Source: Polynucleobacter yangtzensis
GTDB taxonomy: Bacteria > Pseudomonadota > Gammaproteobacteria > Burkholderiales > Burkholderiaceae
Length of the DNA: 64,000 nt
Assembly: GCF_001595965.1 (NCBI RefSeq)
Contig: NZ_LOJI01000003.1
Location: 62,001-126,000, forward strand
Direction: 5' to 3'
Shown here: positions 55,199-63,595 of the stretch, piece by piece
Numbering within the stretch: position 1 is the first letter of the stretch
Layout of the letters: each line of letters starts with the position of its first letter
Notes under the pieces: generated by a model
The model's input: the letters and a program-made list of their open reading frames with translations, nothing else
Told to the model about the DNA's origin: nothing
Database searches by the model: none
Program-made: the position numbers and the translations under genes

Positions 55199-55372
55199 AA
55201 AATGCGAGAATTCAATATAAGCTGACAGACCTTATTGTAGAAGTCTTAGCCCGGTTTCACAGAATTTTGGGCAAAAACCAAGCAAGCGGACTTAGGGGTA
55301 AGTAAATAGGTGCATTAAGGCCTATTTAACTAAAATAGATTTTTTGAAAAATTTTGCTTTTGGAGACATGCC

Positions 55373-56503
55373 ATGCGCATAGGAGTGCCACTGGAAACAA
55401 GGCCTGGGGAAACTCGAGTAGCCGCCACACCAGAAACCGTTAAAAAACTCATCAGTCAAGGTCATACCGTCGTTATTCAGAAAGACGCCGGCGTAAAAGC
55501 CAGTCAACCTGACTCTGCGTATGAAGCTGTCGGCGCAACCGTTGGCAGCGCAGCAGATGCATTTGGAGCGGAGATTGTTCTAAAAGTTCGTGCGCCTGAG
55601 GCAGCTGAACTTAAGCAAATTAAATCTGGCGCCGTTCTCCTAGGCATGCTCGATCCGTTTGATAACGACATGATTGCTGCAATGGCAGCTCAAGGCGTGA
55701 CTGCATTTTCTTTAGAAGCTGCGCCGCGTACAACACGTGCACAAAGCATGGACGTCTTGTCTTCTCAAGCAAACATTGCCGGATATAAAGCCGTCATGGT
55801 TGCTGCCAACGAATATCAACGCTTCATGCCAATGCTCATGACTGCCGCGGGTACAGTTAAAGCAGCTCGCGTACTCATCTTAGGCGCTGGTGTAGCTGGC
55901 TTGCAAGCTATCGCTACTGCAAAACGCCTTGGTGCTGTGATTGAAGCATCTGATGTTCGTCCTGCAGCCAAAGAACAAATTGAATCACTGGGCGCCAAGT
56001 TTGTTGACGTTCCTTATGAGACTGATGAAGAGCGTGAAATTGCTCAAGGCGTTGGTGGCTATGCCCGCCCAATGCCAGAAGCTTGGATGAAGCGTCAGGC
56101 AGCCTTAGTTGCCGAACGCGCTCAACAAGCAGATATCGTCATTACTACTGCGTTGATTCCTGGACGCAAACCTCCAGTCCTACTACATAGCGACACTGTT
56201 GCTAATATGAAACCGGGCTCAGTCGTGATCGACTTAGCTGCAGGTAAAGGTGATAACGGTTCTGGTAACTGCCCTTTAACTCAGGCAGATAAAGTCATTG
56301 ATGTGAATGGCGTGAAGATTGTCGGCTACACAAATTTAGCCAGCATGGTTGCAGCGGATGCATCTGCACTCTACTCACGCAACTTACTCGATTTCATGAA
56401 GCTGATTGTGGACAAAGAAGCGAAGTTGGTGATCCCAACTGATGACGATATCGTCACTGCTTGTTTAATGTGTCGTGATGGCCAAGCCATTCGCAAAAAC
56501 TAA
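55373..56503 (+). CDS. pntAA: Proton-translocating NAD(P) transhydrogenase, alpha-1 subunit
   Basis: NAD(H)-binding subunit of the membrane transhydrogenase that makes NADPH from NADH using the proton gradient. The 376-residue protein begins MRIGVPLETRPGETRVAATP. It has the Rossmann motif ILGAGVAGLQAIATAKRLGA and the mobile-loop and RQD-loop regions. This is the split (three-gene) form, with the membrane part encoded by the next gene. GGAG lies eight bases before the ATG. The upstream region of 174 bases must hold the operon promoter. Confidence 0.95.
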   Translation: MRIGVPLETRPGETRVAATPETVKKLISQGHTVVIQKDAGVKASQPDSAYEAVGATVGSAADAFGAEIVLKVRAPEAAELKQIKSGAVLLGMLDPFDNDMIAAMAAQGVTAFSLEAAPRTTRAQSMDVLSSQANIAGYKAVMVAANEYQRFMPMLMTAAGTVKAARVLILGAGVAGLQAIATAKRLGAVIEASDVRPAAKEQIESLGAKFVDVPYETDEEREIAQGVGGYARPMPEAWMKRQAALVAERAQQADIVITTALIPGRKPPVLLHSDTVANMKPGSVVIDLAAGKGDNGSGNCPLTQADKVIDVNGVKIVGYTNLASMVAADASALYSRNLLDFMKLIVDKEAKLVIPTDDDIVTACLMCRDGQAIRKN

Positions 56504-56528
56504 TAGTAAAAAATACTAAGGAAACATT

Positions 56529-56867
56529 ATGGATCTCGCTGCCTTTCAAAGCATCCTCACCGTTCAAAACATTACTGTGTTTGTATTGGCCATTTTTGTC
56601 GGCTATCACGTAGTTTGGAACGTTACCCCAGCATTGCATACACCTTTAATGGCGGTAACCAATGCAATCTCCGGCATCATCATCGTTGGCGCATTACTTC
56701 AAACTGAAGTTATTGGTGGAGATGAAATTACCCTAACCAGCATTATTGGTGCCATTGCCGTATTCCTCGCCTCAATTAATATTTTTGGTGGCTTTATGGT
56801 CACCCGTCGCATGCTTGAAATGTTCAAGAAAAAAGCCCCTAAGGCTGATGCGGCTGGAACTAAATAA
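56529..56867 (+). CDS. pntAB: NAD(P) transhydrogenase, alpha-2 subunit (membrane part)
   Basis: Small membrane subunit of 112 residues with three hydrophobic segments (about 15-33, 40-60, 70-95). Family sequences are [20 protein letters not shown] and [12 protein letters not shown]. It matches the C-terminal part of single-chain PntA. It lies between pntAA (25-base gap) and pntB (33-base gap), forming one operon. Confidence 0.95.
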   Translation: MDLAAFQSILTVQNITVFVLAIFVGYHVVWNVTPALHTPLMAVTNAISGIIIVGALLQTEVIGGDEITLTSIIGAIAVFLASINIFGGFMVTRRMLEMFKKKAPKADAAGTK

Positions 56868-56900
56868 ACCTAGAACAAGACCTATATAGAGACCAAAACT

Positions 56901-58268
56901 ATGTCAAACATAACCGCTATTTCTTATCTCATTTCATCGGTGTTGTTCATCCTCGCTTTGCGTGGTTTGTCTTCACCAACTACTTCACGCCAAGGTAATA
57001 CCTTCGGCATGATTGGTATGTTGCTTGCTGTGATCACGACATTCTTGATCCCAGACTTCAAGCCTGTATTTTCATTAATCATTGCTGCAATCGTTGGTGG
57101 TGCCGTTATTGGAACCATTGCTGCTAAGCGCGTGCAAATGACTAAGATGCCTGAGTTGGTAGCTTTGATGCACTCCTTTGTAGGTTTGTCAGCTGTACTG
57201 ATCGCGATTGCAGCCGTATTTAATCCAGCACACGACCATACTGGCGCACAAAAGATTGAACTCTTTATTGGCGCGTTTATTGGCGCGATCACATTCACTG
57301 CCTCAGTAATTGCTTTTGGTAAGTTATCTGGCAAGGTTAGTGGCAAGCCAGTAAGCTTTGCTGGTCAACATTTACTCAACCTCCTTTTAGCTATCTCAAT
57401 GGTTGGTGCTGGTATTGCTTACTACATGGGTGATAGCCACGCAGCCTTCTTGGCAATGTGTGCCATTGCCTTGGTATTGGGCGTTACTTTGATCATCCCT
57501 ATTGGTGGTGCCGATATGCCAGTGGTTGTATCGATGCTCAATAGTTACTCTGGTTGGGCTGCAGCAGGTATTGGCTTTACCTTAAACAACCCCGTGTTAA
57601 TTATTGCGGGTGCTTGCGTAGGTTCATCTGGCGCGATTCTGTCCTACATCATGTGTAAGGCAATGAACCGCTCTATCTTGGCTGTATTGCTCGGCGGCTT
57701 TGGTGCCGAAGCTGCTGCAGGTGGTGGCGATGACGGCGGTCCTAAGAATTACAAAACAGGTTCACCTGAAGATGCTGCTTTCTTGATGGAAAACGCTGAC
57801 ACTGTGATCATTGTTCCAGGCTATGGCCTAGCGGTTGCTCGCGCCCAACACGCCCTGAAAGAATTGACTGAAAAGTTAACTCACCATGGTGTGACTGTGA
57901 AATACGCTATTCACCCGGTTGCCGGTCGTATGCCTGGTCATATGAACGTTCTCTTGGCGGAAGCTGAAGTTCCATACGATCAAGTGTTCGAGATGGAAGA
58001 TATCAACAGTGATTTTGGTCAAGCTGACGTGGTCTTGGTGCTCGGCGCTAACGACGTTGTTAACCCAGCAGCACGTACTCCAGGCAGCCCAATTTTTGGT
58101 ATGCCAATCTTGGAGGCGTTCAAAGCAAAAACCATCATCGTTAATAAGCGATCAATGGCGGCTGGTTATGCCGGCTTAGACAACGAGCTTTTCTACATGG
58201 ATAAAACCATGATGGTCTTCGGAGATGCAAAGAAAGTAGTTGAGGAAATGGTCAAGGCTGTTGAGTAA
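56901..58268 (+). CDS. pntB: NAD(P) transhydrogenase, beta subunit; 3' end serves as attachment site
   Basis: Beta subunit of 455 residues. The membrane domain (to about 265) has some nine helices. The NADP-binding domain III contains VPGYGLAVARAQHALKEL, HPVAGRMPGHMNVLLAEA, GANDVVNPAA and NKRSMAAGYAGLDNELFYM. The final 60 bases (58209-58268) are duplicated at 63726-63785, 5.5 kb away. The last codons here (EEMVKAVE) differ from the distant copy (EDMVKAVE), so the present tail was probably brought in by the integrated element. The reading frame is intact and full length. No terminator follows before the recombinase gene. Confidence 0.95.
   Translation: MSNITAISYLISSVLFILALRGLSSPTTSRQGNTFGMIGMLLAVITTFLIPDFKPVFSLIIAAIVGGAVIGTIAAKRVQMTKMPELVALMHSFVGLSAVLIAIAAVFNPAHDHTGAQKIELFIGAFIGAITFTASVIAFGKLSGKVSGKPVSFAGQHLLNLLLAISMVGAGIAYYMGDSHAAFLAMCAIALVLGVTLIIPIGGADMPVVVSMLNSYSGWAAAGIGFTLNNPVLIIAGACVGSSGAILSYIMCKAMNRSILAVLLGGFGAEAAAGGGDDGGPKNYKTGSPEDAAFLMENADTVIIVPGYGLAVARAQHALKELTEKLTHHGVTVKYAIHPVAGRMPGHMNVLLAEAEVPYDQVFEMEDINSDFGQADVVLVLGANDVVNPAARTPGSPIFGMPILEAFKAKTIIVNKRSMAAGYAGLDNELFYMDKTMMVFGDAKKVVEEMVKAVE
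58209..58246. repeat. attL core (left direct repeat, inside pntB)
   Basis: 38 bases identical to 63726-63763, beginning ATGATGGTCTTC and ending GTTGAGGA. After it the two copies continue with four mismatches in 22 bases up to the stop codon, which fits two homologous but different pntB tails joined by site-specific recombination. Confidence 0.88.
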
Positions 58269-58317
58269 TTCAACTGGACCAATAGATATAAGGCTGTAAG
58301 GGGGATTTAAAAGGGCT

Positions 58318-58339
58318 TGTCCAATTCCTGTCCAACTGG
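58318..58339 (+). repeat. Left arm repeats (two TGTCCA units, 11-bp spacing)
   Basis: TGTCCA occurs at 58318 and 58329, each unit being TGTCCA plus five bases, between attL and the recombinase start. The same word in the same direction and spacing occurs three times at the right end. Placement inside both att sites suggests binding sites for the recombinase arm domain. Confidence 0.65.
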
Positions 58340-58348
58340 AGAGGAAAA

Positions 58349-59335
58349 ATGGCATCAATTCGTAACCGCAATGGTAAGTGGCAAGCCCGCATCACCCGCA
58401 AAGGACAAGAAGCAGTTGCAAAGTCCTTTCACTCCAAACAAGACGCTGAAAAGTGGGCTAGGCAGCTTGAGACCGAAATCGACAAGGGCAGCTATACCAA
58501 CACTACCCTTGCTGAAAGAACCCTGTTTAAAGACGTTATAGAGCGCTACGTGCAAGAGGTCACACTCAAGACCCGAAGCATGAAAGAGGATGCATACCGC
58601 CTCAAAGCGCTGGCAAGACACTCCATAGCAAACCTCAGAATGACCGCTCTCACTCCAATTAAGGTAGCGGAGTATCGGGATGAACGATTAAAACTCGTTT
58701 CTAATGGGGCGGTGATACGGGAGCTGAGCTACTTCTCCTCAATCATCAACCATGCAAAACGGGAATGGGGCATTAATATGGTCAACCCAATCCCTTTAGT
58801 GAAGAAACCACAAAGTCCTCAAGGGCGCAACCGAATTCTGACTGAGGAAGAGCTGGGTCTACTATACGCAGCACTCACACCAAGAGTGAAGAATGCAAAC
58901 CATTGGATATTGCCCTTAACTAAATTTGCTTTAGAAAGTGCCATGAGGCGTGGTGAAATCTTAGGATTACGCTGGGAGCATATTGACCTACAAAAACGCA
59001 CTGCTTTTATTCCAATAACTAAAAATGGTGAATCACGCTTGACTCCACTAAGTACGACTGCTACTGAAATCCTGCAATCATTGCCAAGAAACTTACATGG
59101 CGCTGTCTTTCCAGTGACTGCATGCGCCCTATCTGCAGCAATAGATAGAGCAAGGACTAAAGCCAAGATTGAAGATTTTCATTTTCATGATTTAAGACAT
59201 ATGGCTATTACTCGCCTAGCAGAAAAACTCCCCAATCTCATTGAACTTTCAGCAGTATCTGGACATAGGAGTCTTACGATGCTCAAACGCTACTACCACC
59301 CAAATCCAGAGCATTTAGCACAAAAGCTAGGATAA
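58349..59335 (+). CDS. Tyrosine recombinase (integrase) of the element
   Basis: Site-specific recombinase of 328 residues that would insert and excise the element at the pntB 3' end. The N-terminal arm-binding domain (1-45, MASIRNRNGKWQARITRKGQ) is of the phage-integrase type, followed by a core-binding helical domain (about 55-150). The catalytic domain has R200 (AMRRGEILGLRW), K225, H280 and R283 (HDLRH), H306 (SGHRS) and nucleophile Y315 (LKRYYH). All catalytic residues are present, so it is probably active. A GAGAGG ribosome-binding site precedes the ATG. It starts 80 bases after the pntB stop in the same direction with no terminator between, so pnt transcription probably reads into it. 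I found no excisionase gene. Confidence 0.95.
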   Translation: MASIRNRNGKWQARITRKGQEAVAKSFHSKQDAEKWARQLETEIDKGSYTNTTLAERTLFKDVIERYVQEVTLKTRSMKEDAYRLKALARHSIANLRMTALTPIKVAEYRDERLKLVSNGAVIRELSYFSSIINHAKREWGINMVNPIPLVKKPQSPQGRNRILTEEELGLLYAALTPRVKNANHWILPLTKFALESAMRRGEILGLRWEHIDLQKRTAFIPITKNGESRLTPLSTTATEILQSLPRNLHGAVFPVTACALSAAIDRARTKAKIEDFHFHDLRHMAITRLAEKLPNLIELSAVSGHRSLTMLKRYYHPNPEHLAQKLG

Positions 59336-59377
59336 AAAATATCTATACTCAATCTATATCCGTTACTAAAAAATCAT

Positions 59378-59710
59378 ATGAAAACTATCCTTCTATATTT
59401 CGCTTGTGGATTTCTTAACACTGCATTTGCAATAGAAAGTCCAGAAGGGGTTGTGTATTGTCACAAGAAATCGGTTGTGGAATATCGACTAGTCAACCCT
59501 AGAAAAGATGGCACTGCATCTGACGTTGATTTAATTGTTAACGGCAAAACGAAGCGATATATGACGGCATACTCTTGGTTTGGCTCAAATCAGCCCACCC
59601 CAAAAAACTTTAAATTTGCCATTCTTGGGGAAAGAGAGTTTGACCCCTTGTTGGTGTTTGATAATTACCTAGAGAATGTCAATAAAAATCGATACCAGAA
59701 GTGTAACTAA
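59378..59710 (+). CDS. Small secreted protein of unknown function
   Basis: Product of 110 residues that I do not recognise. Residues 1-18 (MKTILLYFACGFLNTAFA) look like a Sec signal peptide with cleavage after AFA. The mature part of about 92 residues contains two cysteines, one near each end (in VYCHKK and as the second-last residue), which could form a disulfide in the periplasm. It is rich in Lys, Tyr and Phe and has no membrane segment. It follows the recombinase by 42 bases and is convergent with the autotransporter gene, ending only 19 bases from it. A TATACT-like -10 lies upstream near 59342. Confidence 0.75.
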   Translation: MKTILLYFACGFLNTAFAIESPEGVVYCHKKSVVEYRLVNPRKDGTASDVDLIVNGKTKRYMTAYSWFGSNQPTPKNFKFAILGEREFDPLLVFDNYLENVNKNRYQKCN

Positions 59711-59729
59711 GGCATTGAAAAAGAGGTTT

Positions 59730-61736
59730 TTACAATCCCACCGTGTAAGTTGCCATCACAGTCGTTGTACCCACCGCTTGATAAGCCTCTTGACGATAAA
59801 TGCCAGTAATACCTAAGCGTTGATTCTTTTCAATGTCATAGCTCGCACCAAGCATGGCTGTTGGTCTAGTTTTTACTGGGTTGGGATTAAAGTTTACTGA
59901 GGTTAAGCCAGAGATACCTGTCGCATTGATTGAGCCATTCTGGGTATTGGTATCAGACTCTACGCCAGCACTGGCAAATAGATTGGTTTTAGGAATGCCT
60001 TTGTACTGCGCACCTAAGCCAGCCAATACAGTAGTAGCGTTGGTATTAAGAGCTGAGTAGGTCAAAGGTGCAGTGACAGAACTACTTGCACTTTCGGCAT
60101 ACCCACCCATATTGTTTTGGGTGTAGCGGACACCAGCATAGGGAGAAAGGATGACATTTTGCGCAATAGCAAATCCATACTTAGCTGATAGCTGTGCGCC
60201 TTGGCTATTGAGCTGTGATGAACCAGAGCCTGCTTCACTCAAACCAACAACTTGGCGAGTCACCGTTGTATTTTTTTGTCCATAAGCAGCTGATACTTTG
60301 ACTTGCGTTCCAGTGTCATCCAAGCGCTCATTCCAAACTCCAAACAAACCTAGCAATGGGGTGTTATTACCAAGATTGACAGTAGCGCCAGCGTTATTGA
60401 CTGAGAGATTTTGGTCTGCATACGCACCAATGCGGTAGTGTGGATGTGGGCGATAAGCCGCAATCAGTAAGGCACTGGTGTTATTTAAGCCATTAGCAGC
60501 AGATACTGCAGTGTTACGACCACCAGCGGAAATACAAATATTGTTCTTATCGAATACAGGGCAGTCATAAGTAAAGCTATTGGTAAGAACGGTGTTCTGT
60601 AATGCGAAGATAGGTTGTAAAGCGTTAGCTGTATTGGCGAGAGATTGCTGAGTCCAAATTAAGGATGCTCCAGTAAACACCAAATCATATTTGCCACTCA
60701 CCCCATTAAGAGACAGACTCCAGCGCATATTGTCATAAGTACCAGACGATGTCGTGGAAACGGTGACATTACCATTCAAAACTCCTGAATACGTTCTAGA
60801 CGTTAAAGTAGGTGAGCCGTAGATTCCGAAATTTGCAATCGCAGTGGCATTGGTCGCCCATAACTGACCGTAATTAGTAGTGCTATTAATTCCGATGTTG
60901 TAATTTGTTAATGTGCCAGTTGAATTTGTATATGTTAGAGCAGTCGTAGAAGCTGTAGCTCCATTGCCACCTTGATAATTATTTAGAGTGCCAATGACTC
61001 TTGCGTTGAAGATGCCCGCCGTTCCACCACTAATGACTCCACCAATATTATTTAAAGTAGTAATAGTCCCAGAGTTATTAATTCCGTAATCTGTTCCCGT
61101 AATTAAGCCTCCAGAATTATTAGTTAAGGTAGAGATTGTTGATGTAGAGGCATAGTTCCAGATACCGTGTGAATTCCCACTACTTCCCGTGGTAGATATT
61201 GTGCCGCTATTGATAATATTAGTTATAGTGCCGCCATTCCAGTTATAAACGCCGCCATAGGTAGTGCCAGTAATTAACGCTCCAGAATTATTCGTTAATG
61301 TTCCAATAGTTCCTGACTGGTTATATATGCCGCCATAGGTAGTGCCAGTAATGTTGCCTGAGTTGGTTATAGAAGTTACTGTTCCTGCGTTTTGAATACC
61401 ATAAGAAGAGCCAGTTAAAACTGCGTTTGAATTATTTGTAATGCTATCAACAGTTCCTGACTGAATCCAAATTGATGGATAACCAGAGCCACTGGTAACG
61501 CTCCCGTAGTTGTCGATTCCAGCAGCAGAACTTATGTTCCCGTGAATACCCGCAGTATTTGATGGAGCAGTAATATTTCCAGTGGAGGTTACTGTTACCA
61601 GCCCAGTTGGCAAATCACAACCCGTTGTAATTGAAGAATCGATTACTGTTGAAGGGCAATTAGCAGCAAAGGCAGGTGCGCTTGCGAAGCCCATAAAATA
61701 CGTCACCAAAATAGCGGAAGTTAAGCGACTATTCAT
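59730..61736 (-). CDS. Type V autotransporter (beta-helix passenger, C-terminal barrel)
   Basis: Outer-membrane or surface protein of 668 residues. A signal peptide is cleaved after AFA (residue 24). The passenger (about 25-330) is made of Gly/Ser/Thr/Asn-rich repeats of about 20-27 residues, such as ITNSGNITGTTYGGIYNQSG and LTNNSGALITGTTYGGVYN, typical of a right-handed beta-helix. An autotransporter barrel domain covers about 400-668, with alternating strands ending MATYTVGL rather than the usual terminal Phe or Trp. It contains two cysteines in a loop (CPVFDKNNIC). There are no obvious catalytic residues, so adhesin-like or protective surface functions are possible. It is cargo of the integrative element, reads against the other genes, and is divergent from the polymerase-like gene. 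Confidence 0.9.
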   Translation of the reverse strand: MNSRLTSAILVTYFMGFASAPAFAANCPSTVIDSSITTGCDLPTGLVTVTSTGNITAPSNTAGIHGNISSAAGIDNYGSVTSGSGYPSIWIQSGTVDSITNNSNAVLTGSSYGIQNAGTVTSITNSGNITGTTYGGIYNQSGTIGTLTNNSGALITGTTYGGVYNWNGGTITNIINSGTISTTGSSGNSHGIWNYASTSTISTLTNNSGGLITGTDYGINNSGTITTLNNIGGVISGGTAGIFNARVIGTLNNYQGGNGATASTTALTYTNSTGTLTNYNIGINSTTNYGQLWATNATAIANFGIYGSPTLTSRTYSGVLNGNVTVSTTSSGTYDNMRWSLSLNGVSGKYDLVFTGASLIWTQQSLANTANALQPIFALQNTVLTNSFTYDCPVFDKNNICISAGGRNTAVSAANGLNNTSALLIAAYRPHPHYRIGAYADQNLSVNNAGATVNLGNNTPLLGLFGVWNERLDDTGTQVKVSAAYGQKNTTVTRQVVGLSEAGSGSSQLNSQGAQLSAKYGFAIAQNVILSPYAGVRYTQNNMGGYAESASSSVTAPLTYSALNTNATTVLAGLGAQYKGIPKTNLFASAGVESDTNTQNGSINATGISGLTSVNFNPNPVKTRPTAMLGASYDIEKNQRLGITGIYRQEAYQAVGTTTVMATYTVGL
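61251..61352 (-). repeat. Near-identical repeat units in the autotransporter passenger
   Basis: The 24-base word starting GCCGCCATAGG occurs identically at 61251-61274 and 61329-61352, a period of 78 bases (26 codons), within a longer series of diverged repeats. It encodes ITGTTYGG in both units. The identity suggests a recent tandem duplication or gene conversion in the passenger. Confidence 0.75.
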
Positions 61737-61850
61737 ATATAAACTACTGGATGTAAGAGTTTTTGAAAGTTAGATTATAGGGGATTAGATTCTTCTCAAT
61801 AATTAATACTCCTACCTCACCTTAAACAAATTAATCACCTTAATTAAAAT

Positions 61851-63308
61851 ATGTCTTTATTTGAATATAGGGCTTACTCCAAACATCCTGCTATCAAAAA
61901 GCAGGCAGAAGTCTTAGTTAACCTGATGCTGAGTGAGCGTTCTCGCAAGCCTTCAGCAAATAAACGAAACAAGCTCACCAAATGGATGAAAACCGCCATA
62001 GCAGGTCTTTATCTGATTGGCGGATATCAAAGAGGTGATGTGCAGATTCCGACTGGACGCAACCTTTATCAAGGCAATACTCGTAGAAGTGCGATGTATC
62101 GAAGTGAGCTATTAGATTGCTTTTTATGGCTGCGTAGCAATGGCTATATTGAAATGACCAAACCAGCCCATCAAGACAAGAATGCCAAATGGACGCCTGC
62201 TGCCTATCGCTTAACTAAGAAGTGGTTTGATGTTGCGTGTAACTTTAGCCCCTACACTGAAAGACAAAATCAAATCCTTCAATCGATTACTCGCAATCCT
62301 GCAGCTCCATTGATTGAGCTTCGTAAAGATGGCAAGAGAATGCGTTTGAATCACCACCCCGAAAAGTGGCGATGGCTCAAGAGAATTAAGACTTATAACG
62401 AACGACTGGAAAAGCATCAATTTAAGCTCAACGGAGAAGTGTTGCCACCAGTACTATTTTCTTTAACCAGAATCTTTAATGACGGTTCGTTCAATCGAGG
62501 TGGACGCTACTATTCAACCTTTCAAGGATTTAAGTCCCAGTTAAGGTTATTCATCACCATCGACAATGAACCTGTCATAGAAGTCGACTACAAGGGCTTA
62601 CATCCATCATTACTCTATCAAAGGGCTGGACTACAAGAACCAACCCAAGAAGCCTATACGATTGATGGCTACCCTAGAAAGCTGGTTAAAAAAGCCTTCA
62701 ATATCCTCATTAATCGCAAGAAACCAGCTCCTGCAACAGGTAGTCTTATCTTTTATCTTAATAAAAATAAGCAACAGTATGTGGATGAAAAGCACCCTAT
62801 CGCACCTATTATCGACAAGGAATACTGCATCGCTCTGGAGAAGGCGATTAGAGACCATCATAAGTCCATAGAACACTTCTTTTGCACAGGCATAGGTCTT
62901 GAGCTACAAAACCACGACAGCCTTCTATGCAGTCATATATTTGATTATTTTTTATTTAAAACGGACAGTATTGTCCTAGCAGTGCATGATTCATTTATTG
63001 TTAAACAGAGTGATATTCCTCACCTTGCAGAAGCCATTCGCTATGCTGAAGTTACTGTCGCTAAAGAATTAAATACCACTTACAGAGAACCAGACCTTGA
63101 AACAGAAACTGTGACTCAAATTGATAACTTTGACCAACTGATGAGTTCTTCATTTGGTTCTTCTCTAGACATCAACTACATACCAGAATCATTAATCTCA
63201 GAGTTATTGGATAACGTAAATCAAGAACTAGAGCTTGCTGAAGATGTTCTATCTTTTGCTGATGCTGATGCAGATGCAGTAATAGATGCTGAAGAACCCC
63301 TGAATTAA
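61851..63308 (+). CDS. Polymerase-A-like palm-domain protein of the element
   Basis: 485-residue protein that I cannot name, but which carries motifs in the order and character of family A polymerases. Residues 215-225 read NRGGRYYSTFQ. Motif A-like: VIEVDYKGLHPSLLY with D246. Motif B-like: R276-x3-K280 in PRKLVKKAFNILINR, comparable to R-x3-K-x7-YG of Pol I and T7 RNA polymerase, but with Asn (N288) where the sugar-sensing Tyr falls. Motif C-like: LAVHDSFIV with H379 and D380, as in T7 RNA polymerase HDSFG and Pol I VHDE. An N-terminal region (about 75-125) resembles a winged helix, and the C-terminal tail (450-485) is acidic. There is no exonuclease, helicase or primase module, and no strong Shine-Dalgarno sequence before the ATG. 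A role in replicating the element is inferred. Confidence 0.85.
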   Translation: MSLFEYRAYSKHPAIKKQAEVLVNLMLSERSRKPSANKRNKLTKWMKTAIAGLYLIGGYQRGDVQIPTGRNLYQGNTRRSAMYRSELLDCFLWLRSNGYIEMTKPAHQDKNAKWTPAAYRLTKKWFDVACNFSPYTERQNQILQSITRNPAAPLIELRKDGKRMRLNHHPEKWRWLKRIKTYNERLEKHQFKLNGEVLPPVLFSLTRIFNDGSFNRGGRYYSTFQGFKSQLRLFITIDNEPVIEVDYKGLHPSLLYQRAGLQEPTQEAYTIDGYPRKLVKKAFNILINRKKPAPATGSLIFYLNKNKQQYVDEKHPIAPIIDKEYCIALEKAIRDHHKSIEHFFCTGIGLELQNHDSLLCSHIFDYFLFKTDSIVLAVHDSFIVKQSDIPHLAEAIRYAEVTVAKELNTTYREPDLETETVTQIDNFDQLMSSSFGSSLDINYIPESLISELLDNVNQELELAEDVLSFADADADAVIDAEEPLN

Positions 63309-63595
63309 CCAAGTAATTAATCTTAGGATTAATGGTAATTTATTGATGCTGGAGTCGTAGGAATCCTTCTATGGCTTATTAGTACTGCTAAGGTAGACAA
63401 TGCAGATAAATACCTATACATATCAAGTATTTACAGAGATTTAGAAAATAAACACTTCTCCATCCACTCACCGATAGGGGATAAATAAATATCAGTCTAT
63501 TTTGTCCTTTTTGTATGGGAGTTAAGCATCAACATAGGTATGAATTTAGCTTAACCCATGCCCCCCCCTGACTCAATATTAGATGCCAAATATTC

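Noticed and set aside
58150-58348. Possible tRNA or tmRNA at the integration site
   Set aside because: The repeated sequence is the coding end of pntB in both copies; no cloverleaf or acceptor stem could be drawn.
60960-61560. Regularly spaced repeats that could suggest a CRISPR array or minisatellite
   Set aside because: The repeats are in frame within a signal-peptide-bearing protein, vary between units, and encode beta-helix turns of an autotransporter passenger.
61851-63308. Reading the 485-residue protein as a conventional plasmid Rep or a reverse transcriptase
   Set aside because: No rolling-circle HUH motif and no YxDD box are present. The VDYKGLHP, R-x3-K and VHDSF set fits family A polymerases better.
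63321-63480. Short open frames in the element's right end as an excisionase gene
   Set aside because: All frames close within a few codons or lack a start and ribosome-binding site.
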